DNA of 23,959 nucleotides from an uncultured Eubacteriales bacterium (GTDB lineage: Bacteria; Bacillota; Clostridia; Oscillospirales; CAG-272). Numbering within the stretch: the stretch's first letter is position 1; every line of letters begins with the position of its first letter. The stretch is from positions 1 to 23,959 of the forward strand of contig CAKTAA010000032.1 of NCBI GenBank assembly GCA_934526185.1, read 5' to 3'. The position numbers and the translations under genes are program-made. A model generated the notes under the pieces. The model worked only from the letters and a program-made list of their open reading frames with translations. It had not been told where the DNA came from and ran no database searches. Positions 1 to 7,400 of this stretch are shown piece by piece.

Positions 1-132
1 TATCAGTCGCTGGAGGAGCTCATTGATTTTCTGGTGAATCACCTGGCAAACAAGGATTGGCCGATGGATGAGGCTAAGGCGTATTTTGAAAAGGAACTTC
101 CCACACTAAAGTATTGGAGCCGAGAAACATAA
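1..132 (+). CDS. C-terminal end of an unidentified protein (5' truncated)
   Basis: The reading frame is open from the first base and ends at TAA 130-132, giving 43 residues. The residues are strongly protein-like: charged, amphipathic and helical, with an acidic LEELIDFLVNHL stretch, then a KAYFEKELP segment and a WSRET end. The codon choice resembles the genes downstream. I do not recognise the family and cannot assign a function from this tail. The start lies outside the window. A 10-bp hairpin (193-202 with 216-225) about 60 nt downstream of the stop could serve as its terminator, but its T-tract is poor. The opposite-strand ORF covering this tail looks like a shadow. Confidence 0.6.
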   Translation, partial: YQSLEELIDFLVNHLANKDWPMDEAKAYFEKELPTLKYWSRET

Positions 133-324
133 CAATAATACATATCCAATCAACTGAAGGAAAACGAGTTCGCCTGCGAATATATCCGTCAAAAATTCCT
201 CTGATTGACAAAGTTAGAGGAATTTGATTTATATATTGCGTTATCTCGTCATCTCGCCATAGATAATTATATGTGAGAAGTGCTTCGGTCATGTCAGCCT
301 GATTTTCCTTATGTTAGGAAATAA

Positions 325-380
325 ATCGGTAAAAACGAATCGATATCAATATATCGATAATGATATATCGATATGCAAAA
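325..380. repeat. Four 14-nt tandem repeats, ATCGAT core, upstream of the dehydrogenase promoter
   Basis: The hexamer ATCGAT occurs at 339-344, 353-358 and 367-372, exactly 14 nt apart. A degenerate copy, ATCGGT, sits one period earlier at 325-330. Unit 2 is ATCGATATCAATAT and unit 3 is ATCGATAATGATAT; unit 4 keeps only the first half. ATCGAT is itself palindromic, so each unit could bind a dimer. The array ends 7 nt before the predicted -35 box at 388. This placement fits an activator or redox-regulator binding site for the alcohol dehydrogenase gene. The regulator is not identifiable from the window. Confidence 0.7.
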
Positions 381-387
381 ATGAATA

Positions 388-415
388 TTGATTTCTTTGA
401 AAAATTGAATATACT
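388..415 (+). promoter_or_regulatory. Predicted promoter of the alcohol dehydrogenase gene
   Basis: TTGATT at 388-393 and TATACT at 410-415 are separated by 16 nt. This would start transcription near 422, leaving about 84 nt of leader before the start codon at 506. The 14-nt repeat array lies directly upstream. Confidence 0.5.
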
Positions 416-505
416 GATAGACATAGGGAAATAATTCCAACAAACGCCCGGACACGAAAGAGCAGAAATTTACGTTTCCGGTCTAAAGAAAGGATGGTCA
501 CAAGT

Positions 506-1696
506 ATGGCGAGATTCACACTTCCACGAGATTTGTATCATGGAAAGGGCGCGTTAGAGGCGCTGAAAGATTTAAAAGGAAAACGGGCTATTGTGGTAGT
601 GGGCGGCGGCTCCATGAAGCGCTTTGGTTTTTTGGATAAAGTTTGCGGATATTTGAAAGAAGCCGGGATGCAGGTTGAGCTGTTTGAGGGCGTGGAGCCG
701 GATCCTTCTGTAGAGACAGTGATGAAGGGGGCGGCGGCCATGAGTGAATTTCAGCCTGATTGGATTATAGCCATCGGCGGCGGTTCACCGATTGACGCGG
801 CAAAAGCGATGTGGGCGTTCTATGAGTATCCCGAAACCACTTTTGAGGAACTGATTGTACCCTTCCATTTTCCGACACTGCGGACGAAGGCAAAATTTTG
901 CGCCATACCGTCAACATCGGGGACGGCGACCGAGGTAACGGCATTCAGCGTCATTACGGATTATGCAAAGGGTATCAAGTATCCGCTGGCAGACTTCAAT
1001 ATTACGCCTGATGTCGCAATTGTAGATCCTGCATTAGCGGAAACTATGCCGAAGAAGCTGACGGCTCATACAGGCATGGATGCCATGACACATGCAATTG
1101 AGGCATATGTTTCTACCCTACACAGCGATTATACAGATCCGCTTGCGCTGCATGCGATAAAAATGATACACCGCGATTTAAAGGCCTCTTTTGACGGAGA
1201 TATGGAGGCACGCGACCGCATGCATAATGCACAGTGCCTTGCTGGAATGGCCTTTTCCAATGCCCTTTTGGGAATCGTACATTCCATGGCTCATAAAACC
1301 GGAGCGGCGTACTCCGGCGGACACATTGTCCATGGCTGCGCCAACGCCATGTATCTGCCGAAGGTTATTCAGTTTAACAGAAAGAATGCCGAGGCCGAAA
1401 AACGCTATGCTGAAATTGCAAAACATATCGGCTTAGAGGGAACCGGAGATGCAGAGCTAACAGATGCTCTTATCCGGGAACTCAAAAATATGAACGAAGA
1501 GCTTCAGATACCACGCTGCATCCGCGAATATGAAGGCGGAATTATCGATGAGAAGGAATTTCTTAATAAGCTTGAAGAAGTAGCTGCGCTTGCCATTGGC
1601 GATGCTTGCACCGGTTCCAATCCCCGCATTCCTGAGCAAAAGGAAATGGAACAGCTTCTCCTTGCATGCTATTACGACAAAGATATCACATTTTAA
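506..1696 (+). CDS. Iron-containing (group III) alcohol dehydrogenase
   Basis: This is a cytoplasmic NAD(P)-dependent dehydrogenase that interconverts alcohols and aldehydes or ketones, likely in fermentation. The visible N-terminal Rossmann-like half has VVVGGGSMKRFGF (about residues 31-43) and IAIGGGSPIDAAKAM, the nucleotide-binding GGGSP motif of the family. PSTSGTATEVT follows. The C-terminal metal-binding half has HTGMDAMTHAIEAYVS and a histidine-rich GIVHSMAHKTGAAYSGGHIVHG segment, which together supply the Asp/His ligands of the family. Length is 396 aa, about 385-400 being normal. I prefer ATG 506 (MARFTLPRDLYHG) to ATG 494, because the AAAGGA at 488-493 abuts 494 but is 12 nt from 506, and family members start this way. 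It is a monocistronic gene with a promoter at 388-415 and a terminator at 1732-1763. Butanol dehydrogenase and 1,3-propanediol dehydrogenase relatives cannot be told apart by eye. Confidence 0.93.
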   Translation: MARFTLPRDLYHGKGALEALKDLKGKRAIVVVGGGSMKRFGFLDKVCGYLKEAGMQVELFEGVEPDPSVETVMKGAAAMSEFQPDWIIAIGGGSPIDAAKAMWAFYEYPETTFEELIVPFHFPTLRTKAKFCAIPSTSGTATEVTAFSVITDYAKGIKYPLADFNITPDVAIVDPALAETMPKKLTAHTGMDAMTHAIEAYVSTLHSDYTDPLALHAIKMIHRDLKASFDGDMEARDRMHNAQCLAGMAFSNALLGIVHSMAHKTGAAYSGGHIVHGCANAMYLPKVIQFNRKNAEAEKRYAEIAKHIGLEGTGDAELTDALIRELKNMNEELQIPRCIREYEGGIIDEKEFLNKLEEVAALAIGDACTGSNPRIPEQKEMEQLLLACYYDKDITF

Positions 1697-1731
1697 GGAT
1701 ATTATGAAGTTATCCAATGCAACTAATATTG

Positions 1732-1763
1732 AGCCCCTGCGTTATGTAGCGCAGGGGCTTTTT
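1732..1763 (+). terminator. Rho-independent terminator of the alcohol dehydrogenase gene
   Basis: A perfect 10-bp GC-rich stem (AGCCCCTGCG at 1732-1741 with CGCAGGGGCT at 1750-1759) has an 8-nt loop and a run of T at 1759-1763. It begins 35 nt after the stop codon. Confidence 0.92.
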
Positions 1764-1826
1764 GAATTTGCATATAAAGTTGGTGAATAAAAAAATTGTC
1801 ACCGAACAAAAGACAGATAAAACTCA

Positions 1827-2069
1827 TTAATCCACACTCACCTTATACCATGCTGTAAAACCACATGTAGAACATTCCGGCAGCGTCATATCCGGTTTTG
1901 TTATTTCAATAAAATTATTAAATACCCCAATACAATTTGTGCATACATATCTTCCGAACATCCCTTTCTCGCCGGTTTCGAAAATTTTGCCTTCCAGCTT
2001 ATGATTCATTTTTAAGGTATCTGCTTGAATTTTTATATCGGATTTGCAATGGTTGTTCACTTCTGCCAT
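1827..2069 (-). CDS. Small zinc-ribbon-like protein of unknown function
   Basis: This 80-aa protein has two CxxC knuckles, CTNC and CSTC, about 21 residues apart in the C-terminal half. They probably bind one zinc ion. The N-terminal half is polar with no membrane segment, so a soluble protein is likely. The ATG at 2067-2069 (MAEVNNH) is preceded by AAAAAGGAG seven nt upstream, a strong ribosome binding site. A longer version starting at 2102 has no such site. The gene stands alone, convergent with the dehydrogenase gene and separated from it by that gene's terminator. I do not recognise a named family. The knuckle pattern resembles small nucleic-acid or protein-binding ribbons, but that is a structural guess only. 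Confidence 0.7.
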   Translation of the reverse strand: MAEVNNHCKSDIKIQADTLKMNHKLEGKIFETGEKGMFGRYVCTNCIGVFNNFIEITKPDMTLPECSTCGFTAWYKVSVD

Positions 2070-2367
2070 TTTCTCAACTCCTTTTTGATGGCGTTCCCGC
2101 ATAAAATGTACAGGTATAGTCGGCTGTGTAGATTTAAGATTTATATGACAAAAAGGGAAACATTATTTGAATTGATTTCATATGTGCTAACGGTCTGTCC
2201 GCAGTTAATCGAAAAATTCGGATAAAATCTGAAAATAAACATATTATTAATTTTTATATTATAATATTACATGATAATACGTAAAATGTCAAGAAATATA
2301 TTTAGTATATATTTATAAATAACAAATCGATAATTAAATAAAAAAGTGTCTAAAAAAGTAAAAATCG

Positions 2368-2397
2368 TTACAAAATGGCCTAAAACGCTTTTATAAT
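2368..2397 (+). promoter_or_regulatory. Orphan sigma-A-type promoter
   Basis: TTACAA at 2368-2373 and a perfect TATAAT at 2392-2397 are separated by 18 nt in an AT-rich intergenic stretch. No credible ORF begins downstream before the terminators at 2478-2508 and 2563-2600. Confidence 0.4.
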
Positions 2398-2403
2398 CCG
2401 TGT

Positions 2404-2600
2404 TTAATTCAATAATAATAAAATGATAATTACTAAAAACAATCTACAAAATGATGCAGGAAACATAAATGGTTACCAAAAACCAATAATCATGCATTGG
2501 TGGTTTTTATAAAAAAATTTTAAATAAAAGTTGTCAATTTAGCAATGTTTAATGGAAATTTCAAAAAAGCTAAGAGCAATTAATCGCTCTTAGCTTTTTT
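2404..2600 (+). ncRNA. Candidate small RNA between an orphan promoter and terminator
   Basis: The stretch from the predicted start near 2404 to the strong hairpin ending at 2600 has no good reading frame but is bounded by a promoter and a terminator. An internal hairpin at 2478-2508 (AAAAACC with GGTTTTT, inner AAT with ATT) is followed by T and A runs and could end a shorter RNA of about 105 nt. No known RNA family was recognised. This is inference from flanking signals only. Confidence 0.3.
2563..2600. terminator. Strong bidirectional terminator hairpin
   Basis: A perfect 15-bp stem pairs AAAAAAGCTAAGAGC (2563-2577) with GCTCTTAGCTTTTTT (2586-2600) around an 8-nt loop. The A and T runs make it usable on both strands. 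It would stop minus-strand readthrough from the lipoprotein operon and any plus-strand RNA from the promoter at 2368. Confidence 0.85.
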
Positions 2601-2861
2601 CAAACTTTATATATCAGCGTGATTTGCGGCGATGCCGGAATTGTATAAATTAAACGGAATTTATCCCGGCATGATCCTTTTGCAGAAGCAGTTAAAACGG
2701 GAACGATGCCAGCATGCTGTCGGGCATCGGTATGAGAAATGCGCAGAGCAGAAGGCGTGAATAAAATTCGTGACCGAAATACTCATACTTACCCTAAAAA
2801 TCATATAGAAAGGAGAATTTAATTATATTCCGGCCTCCGTCTTTTCAAAGTAACAGCATTT
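2601..2861. other. Intergenic stretch with one weak short frame (2632-2760)
   Basis: A 42-codon plus-strand frame at 2632-2760 starts MPELYKLNGIYPGMILLQKQ. Its GI.PG..L pattern is reminiscent of the N-terminus of HigA/XRE antitoxin-like proteins, but the resemblance is lost after about 24 residues and there is no good ribosome binding site. It may be a scrap of such a gene or chance. An AGAAAGGAG element at 2808-2816 is not followed by a usable start. Nothing else was seen here. Confidence 0.25.
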
Positions 2862-3299
2862 TTATAAATAACCAATCAAAAAAATGTCGCCCATACGCCT
2901 TTTCTTAATACTTTTTCCGATGGAGGTCAAATTGCTTATAATTTTTCCGTTAAAATACAGGATGGAGGGACCGCTTCCGTCAAGATTAAAGGAGGTATCA
3001 GTTTCCGGTGAAGGCATAAATTCAGCCATTTCAAAGTGAGTAAGGTCTTGGCTTTCGTCTGTTCGACGGTCCGACACAGATCAATAGTGCAGGCTGCTGA
3101 TCATACCTATTGCTGTGCGGGAATACTGGCAATGGCTCTTTGCTCTCCATCGTACTCGGTTACAAAAATGATTCCGTCTACGAACAAGGCTGGATCATAA
3201 AGATAAAAATTGCTGCGCTCCGTTGGAAACAAGCAGGGAGGTATCTGTGTCATCTTCGCTGGTGATTTTAAAGAGGATGCACCGGATGATGCGCCCCTG
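2862..3299 (-). pseudogene. Decayed coding sequence downstream of the lipoprotein gene
   Basis: Several protein-like pieces lie on the minus strand in different frames. Directly after the lipoprotein stop, in the same frame, comes GRIIRCILFKITSEDDTD followed by TSLLVSNGAQQF. After a shift at the T-run near 3203-3207, the text continues as YDPALFVDGIIFVTEYDGEQ and ends at a stop near 3107. A third piece (3077 down to 2862) includes SPETDTSFNLDGSGPSILYF and NGKIISNLTSIGK, ending in FLIGYL. No single frame spans the region and no piece has a convincing start site. The pieces look like one gene broken by several indels. The parent family was not recognised. It may once have been a further member of the operon. 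Confidence 0.45.
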
Positions 3300-5042
3300 T
3301 CAGCTTGCTTCAAACTCTCCGGATTGCGAGCCTACAGAAATCGTGTATGTTTGGCCTTTTGAGATTTCGGGGCTGCTCAGAATGACCACTGCGAAAGGCA
3401 GCTTGGATTCGTGGGTTAAAATCGTGTTGCCGGAGGAATCCTTCAGGACAATTTGCGTTCCTGCCGACTGGTTTCCGACACTTAATGAAATTACTCCCTG
3501 CTCAGATTCGCTGAAAGTCTGCGCCATGCCCGATGCGCCTGTACCGATAAAGGTTCCGCCGGAAATGGTTCCGCTTACGTCATAGTCAAGGGTTGCTGTA
3601 TCTCCCTGCGTAGGCCCGCACACGGTAATGTAACCTCCGGTGATTTCCAGTGTTCCATTGGCATCAATACCGTCGCCGGACGCTTGAACAAAGAGTGTTC
3701 CGTCTGAGATGACGATAGTTCCCATACCGCTGGAATCAACGCCTCCGGCGGCGTTGAGACCGTCGTCGCTGGCAATCAGGGAAATCTCCCCTCCGCATAT
3801 AATAACATGAAGGCCCTCAAGCCCTTCATAGCTTTCTGAAATATCGATGGAACCGCCGCTGACTGTCAATGTATCGTCTGCATGGAAACCATCATCACCT
3901 GTAGCAATTTGAAACTTACCGCCTGTCACTGAAAGGGAAGCGTTGGAATGAAGCGCATCGTCAGCAGAATCGATTTGAAAGGTTCCGCTGTTTACTTTCA
4001 GAGTTGCTGCAGCTTTGAGGCCCTTCATGCTCGTACTGTCGTCAGTGCTTTGACTTCCGGCTGATTGATTTGGATCCCCGCTGCCGAAAAAGTTATTTCC
4101 GCCTCCGCCGGCGAACTGACCGTAAGAATCAGAGCTTGATTTGGAGCCGTTGACACTGCCGCCTCCCGCCGTGATGGTGAAATCACCGTTTTCGATCAGC
4201 AAATAATTCGAGGCGCTGATGCCGTCTCCCTCCGAGGAAATATTATAGGTTCCGCTCAGAATATAAACGAAGCCAAGTGATGTGTCATCCGCATTCTCAG
4301 CGTGGATGCCGTCTTTGCCGGAGGTAATATCAAAAGTTCCTCCGGCTACCCGGATACTGTCTTTTCCGCTCAGTCCATGGCTTGCGGAAGAAATCTCATA
4401 ATTGCCGCAGCTTATTACCAGATCATCCTTGGACACGATGCCGTGTCCTGCCGGTGATTCAATGATCAATGTTCCCTGTCCGTTCAGAGTCAGGTCATCT
4501 TTTGAGAATATGACCGCGTCAATGTTGTTGTCATCGAGTTTTACGAATTCGCCGCCGTTTATCAGTGTATTTTCTGTATTTGCAGCCGTCGTGACAAACA
4601 CCTTATCCGCCTGAAGGATATAGAGAGCAGCCGATGTGTTGCTGGCAATCGATACACCGTTCAGTACAAGCTGCAGTTTGTCGGTATTTTCTGCATTTAC
4701 AATAATCATACCGTCCGTCAAGTCGCCGGAGAGAATATATGTGCCCTCGTCTGTGATGGTTACGGAAGAACCAGAGATTTGCACGGCGTTGGAGCTGCAC
4801 TGGGCGGAATCTCCTGATAAAGCAATAAGGACACCCTCGCTTGCATCGAAGCCTGTCTCGTAATCCCGGTCTGAAAACATGGCAGAGGTATCTACTGCGA
4901 TATCCGAAACAGAAGAATCTTTTGATGCATCACTGCCGGCTGACGTGTAATTGTTCTGATTGCCTGATATATTCTTCCCGCATCCGCTGAAAAGCAGGAA
5001 CAGGACAAAGAGTGCTACAGCCCGTTTTTTACATTTATTCAT
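3300..5042 (-). CDS. Carbohydrate-binding-domain (DUF4353-like) lipoprotein, beta-helix-like
   Basis: This 580-aa secreted lipoprotein has a signal peptide with basic MNKCKKR, a hydrophobic core and the lipobox LFSGC, so Cys21 should be lipidated. A Ser/Asp/Asn-rich linker (about 22-65) follows. The rest is built of short degenerate repeats of the type GGTFDITSGKDGIHAENADD, GDGISASN, DDGFHADDTLTVSGG and DDGLNAAGG. These are rich in Gly, Asp and short beta strands, as in right-handed beta-helix proteins, and fit the carbohydrate-binding family annotated DUF4353. A Gly/Ser-rich insertion (SSSDSYGQFAGGGGNNFFGS) splits the repeats near residue 305. The AACGGAGGT site before ATG 5042 supports the start. 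It lies 15 nt after the DUF4956 gene in an operon with the VTC-domain gene, so it probably acts at the outer face of the membrane. The ligand is unknown. Confidence 0.85.
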   Translation of the reverse strand: MNKCKKRAVALFVLFLLFSGCGKNISGNQNNYTSAGSDASKDSSVSDIAVDTSAMFSDRDYETGFDASEGVLIALSGDSAQCSSNAVQISGSSVTITDEGTYILSGDLTDGMIIVNAENTDKLQLVLNGVSIASNTSAALYILQADKVFVTTAANTENTLINGGEFVKLDDNNIDAVIFSKDDLTLNGQGTLIIESPAGHGIVSKDDLVISCGNYEISSASHGLSGKDSIRVAGGTFDITSGKDGIHAENADDTSLGFVYILSGTYNISSEGDGISASNYLLIENGDFTITAGGGSVNGSKSSSDSYGQFAGGGGNNFFGSGDPNQSAGSQSTDDSTSMKGLKAAATLKVNSGTFQIDSADDALHSNASLSVTGGKFQIATGDDGFHADDTLTVSGGSIDISESYEGLEGLHVIICGGEISLIASDDGLNAAGGVDSSGMGTIVISDGTLFVQASGDGIDANGTLEITGGYITVCGPTQGDTATLDYDVSGTISGGTFIGTGASGMAQTFSESEQGVISLSVGNQSAGTQIVLKDSSGNTILTHESKLPFAVVILSSPEISKGQTYTISVGSQSGEFEAS

Positions 5043-5057
5043 AATTATACCTCCGTT

Positions 5058-5753
5058 TTACAGCCCGGTAGGCAGGGTTTCCTGTCTGGATAAGCTGATT
5101 TCCAAATTTCCGTTACGGCACCTCAGCTTGTCGATCATCTCTTTTTCAATGCCCGGACTTCGCAGTGTTATATTGTAGGTCAATTTAAATAAACTGCCCA
5201 TATTTGTGGTTTTCACATTGATTAATTCCCATGAAGTCGCGTAAGCAGGGAATAGTTCTTCGAAAACACCCGCATAATCCAAATCCTCGGGGATGGTGAT
5301 ATGTAGTGTTTTGTACATGGCGGCATTTCTTTTGGCTCCGAAATCCAGCCGGCTGTAGAGCATTGTTGCTGTACAGAGTACCAGAGTAAACAGAAAAGCA
5401 AAGCCGAGATAACCCATGCCGGCGATCAGTCCTGCGCCCATGGCAAGGAACAGAATACCGATTTCCTTTGCTGTGCCGGGTACGGAGCGAAAACGAACCA
5501 GACTGAAAGCACCGGCTACGGCGACACCGGTTCCTACATTGCCGTTGACCATCATAATGACGACGCAAACTACAGCGGGAAGCAGGGCAAGGGTAACGAC
5601 AAAGCTTCTGGTGTATTGTGTGCGGTACATATAGGCATAAGCGAGAATCAGACCGTTAGCAAGTGAACAGGCGAGACAAATTAAAAAATCAGTTACAGAA
5701 ATGACAACTGTCATGTCGGTATCAAAAAGACCATTGAACAATGTTTCAAGCAT
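5058..5753 (-). CDS. DUF4956 family membrane protein
   Basis: This 231-aa protein has several hydrophobic helices in its first 140 residues: LICLACSLANGLILAYAYMY, FVVTLALLPAVVCVVIMMV and ILFLAMGAGLIAGMGYLGFA, then FLFTLVLCTATMLY. The signature GNVGTGVAVAGAFSLVRFRS, followed by PGTAKEI, is the conserved core of DUF4956 proteins. A soluble C-terminal domain (about 145-231) carries LHITIPEDLDYAGVFEELF and resembles a small ferredoxin-like fold. Its start ATG 5751-5753 overlaps the end of the VTC-domain gene by 8 nt, so translation is coupled. Members of this family are regularly found beside VTC-domain polyphosphate polymerase genes, but their role is not established. A membrane partner or channel for the polymer is an inference. 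Confidence 0.88.
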   Translation of the reverse strand: MLETLFNGLFDTDMTVVISVTDFLICLACSLANGLILAYAYMYRTQYTRSFVVTLALLPAVVCVVIMMVNGNVGTGVAVAGAFSLVRFRSVPGTAKEIGILFLAMGAGLIAGMGYLGFAFLFTLVLCTATMLYSRLDFGAKRNAAMYKTLHITIPEDLDYAGVFEELFPAYATSWELINVKTTNMGSLFKLTYNITLRSPGIEKEMIDKLRCRNGNLEISLSRQETLPTGL

Positions 5754-6465
5754 ATAAGCGTCCTCCGAAATGTTTTGCTAAAATTGTGTTGTTATAAGCT
5801 GTTCCGTATTTGGAAAAAGAGGTTTGAAAAAGATTATGCTGTGTGAGAAAATGCGTCATCCAAAGAGGAATCCCGCCTGGTGTCTTGATCTCCATCAGCA
5901 CCTGATTTTCCTGCAGCAGCGGCATTCCCCATACTTCTGCTCCCAGAGACAGCTCTTCCTCCCGGCTCAGAATGTTCTCGTCAAAGGTCACGCGGAAATC
6001 ATCACCTTCAAGAGAATAATAAGCATCCCGTTCATAGCTGAGAAACACGGCGGGATGAAGCGTGTCGTAAAAGCTGCGAAAATAATCAATCTCGTCTGCA
6101 ATTTGAGAGGGAGCCGGACATACCTTGCCGCCGCAGAGCCAGCCGACCGCTTTGTGCTCCGGCATGACCACACGCCGTTTATACACTACCGATTGGTATT
6201 TCTTTTTCAGCTCTGCAAATACCGGAGACTCCGGTTCTGCTTTGGCATAACTGCGGATGCGAAGTTTTTCCTTATAGACAGGTTTTTCGAGCGAACGGCG
6301 GATAAGACGATAGGTATTTGTATCAAAATAGATGTTACGGATGGTGGTGTGACCGTATTTGTCAAGCGCCATATAAGGCTGCATCACTTGTAAAAGCTGC
6401 TCCTGCTGATCGCGGGAAAGCAGATATTTTAATTCATAGCGTTTGAAAATTGCCTGATAAGCCAT
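5746..6465 (-). CDS. VTC-domain protein, putative polyphosphate polymerase
   Basis: This 239-aa protein matches the catalytic tunnel domain of VTC proteins, which in yeast make polyphosphate from ATP. Visible core motifs in order are FKRYELKYLL (7-16), RNIYFDT, KEKLRIRSYAK, FAELKKKY, SYERDAYYS, FRVTFDENI, VLMEIK and SFSKYGTAY. The basic residues (RYELKY, KLRIR, ELKKK, SKYG) and the acidic MEIK are the kind of side chains that line the nucleotide and metal site in the triphosphate-tunnel superfamily. No SPX domain or membrane helix is present, as is normal for bacterial members. AAGGAG 9 nt before ATG 6465 supports the start. It is the first gene of a three-gene operon and is divergent from a two-component system. 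Activity is inferred from family, not shown. Confidence 0.88.
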   Translation of the reverse strand: MAYQAIFKRYELKYLLSRDQQEQLLQVMQPYMALDKYGHTTIRNIYFDTNTYRLIRRSLEKPVYKEKLRIRSYAKAEPESPVFAELKKKYQSVVYKRRVVMPEHKAVGWLCGGKVCPAPSQIADEIDYFRSFYDTLHPAVFLSYERDAYYSLEGDDFRVTFDENILSREEELSLGAEVWGMPLLQENQVLMEIKTPGGIPLWMTHFLTQHNLFQTSFSKYGTAYNNTILAKHFGGRLYA

Positions 6466-6683
6466 GCGGGATATCTCCTTCCATTTTTGTATGTTATTGT
6501 AATGGAGGAGCTTTAATTCAACTTAAAAAGAGAAAAATGTTAACAAAATCAACGAAATATTCTTGCGGCAGGGCTCCCGGAAACTTTATTAACAGAAACA
6601 GTCTGGAATTTCCTTGAGAAAATGATAAAATGTTCAGAAAAAAGTCTGCATATTTTAAGTCAGGTTAATGTTTGAACGCTATA

Positions 6684-6697
6684 ACTATTTAAATAGT
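6684..6697. promoter_or_regulatory. Perfect palindrome upstream of the response regulator gene
   Basis: ACTATTTAAATAGT is a perfect 14-bp palindrome. Flanking bases extend it imperfectly (GCTATA on the left, GTTATGC on the right). It lies 28 nt before the response-regulator start, where the promoter should be. It could be an operator for autoregulation; no clear -35/-10 pair was resolved around it. Confidence 0.35.
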
Positions 6698-6725
6698 GTT
6701 ATGCGGTGGGAACGGAGGAAGTATA

Positions 6726-7400
6726 ATGAGATTGCTGCTTGCTGAAGATGAAAAATCTCTTTCCAAAGCCATTGCCGTTCTGCTTGAGAAAAACAACTAT
6801 TCCGTTGATGCGGTATACAACGGCGAGGATGTTCTGGCTTATCTTGAGAGCGGTGTCTATGACGGCGTAATTTTAGATATTATGATGCCGAAGATGGATG
6901 GGATTGCGGTTTTGAAAAAGCTACGGGAACAGGGGAATCGGATCCCCGTTATCGTTCTGACGGCAAAATCGGAGATAGACGATAAGGTACTGGGACTGGA
7001 CAGCGGAGCCAATGATTATCTGACCAAGCCCTTCAATACAAAAGAGCTATTGGCCCGTATCCGCGCTATGACACGCAGTCAGAGCACACGAGGGGATTCT
7101 CAGATTACCTTCGGCAACATCACACTCAACAGAGCTACCTTTGAGATTTTCTCTCCCACAGGCAGCTTTCGTCTTGCCAACAAGGAGTTTCAGATGATGG
7201 AGCTTTTGATTACCAACCCGCATAATCTGATATCAACAGAACGGTTTATGGAGAAAATCTGGGGCTTCGACAGTGAAACGGAGATCAATGTCGTATGGGT
7301 TTATATCTCATATTTAAGGAAAAAGCTTGCTGCACTGCATGCGGATATTCAGATTAAAAATTCGAGGAACGCAGGCTTTTCTTTGGAGGAATTGCCATGA
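6726..7400 (+). CDS. OmpR/PhoB-type response regulator
   Basis: This 224-aa regulator has an N-terminal receiver domain with acidic pocket E7-D8, phosphoacceptor Asp51 (VILDIMMPKMDG), the VIVLTAKSE strand and Lys101 (DYLTKPF). The C-terminal winged-helix domain (about 125-224) shows ANKEFQMMELLITNPHNLIS, then RFMEKIWGFDSETEINVVWV and YLRKKL, typical of OmpR-family DNA binding. The ATG at 6726 follows GGAGGAAGTATA; the longer frame starting at 6696 is less likely. It overlaps the kinase gene by 4 nt (ATGA), so the two are made together. The head-to-head arrangement with the VTC/DUF4956/lipoprotein operon suggests that operon may be among its targets. That is inference. Confidence 0.95.
   Translation: MRLLLAEDEKSLSKAIAVLLEKNNYSVDAVYNGEDVLAYLESGVYDGVILDIMMPKMDGIAVLKKLREQGNRIPVIVLTAKSEIDDKVLGLDSGANDYLTKPFNTKELLARIRAMTRSQSTRGDSQITFGNITLNRATFEIFSPTGSFRLANKEFQMMELLITNPHNLISTERFMEKIWGFDSETEINVVWVYISYLRKKLAALHADIQIKNSRNAGFSLEELP

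Noticed and set aside
74..292. Minus-strand 72-codon ORF over the first gene end and the gap
   Set aside because: It runs antisense through the plausible plus-strand tail (1-132), has no ribosome binding site and no recognisable motif.
325..380. CRISPR array
   Set aside because: Units are 14 nt with no spacers and no cas genes nearby; it fits a regulatory repeat.
5824..6393. Plus-strand 189-codon ORF inside the VTC-domain gene
   Set aside because: It is fully antisense to a gene with many conserved motifs and a strong start site; it is a codon-bias shadow.
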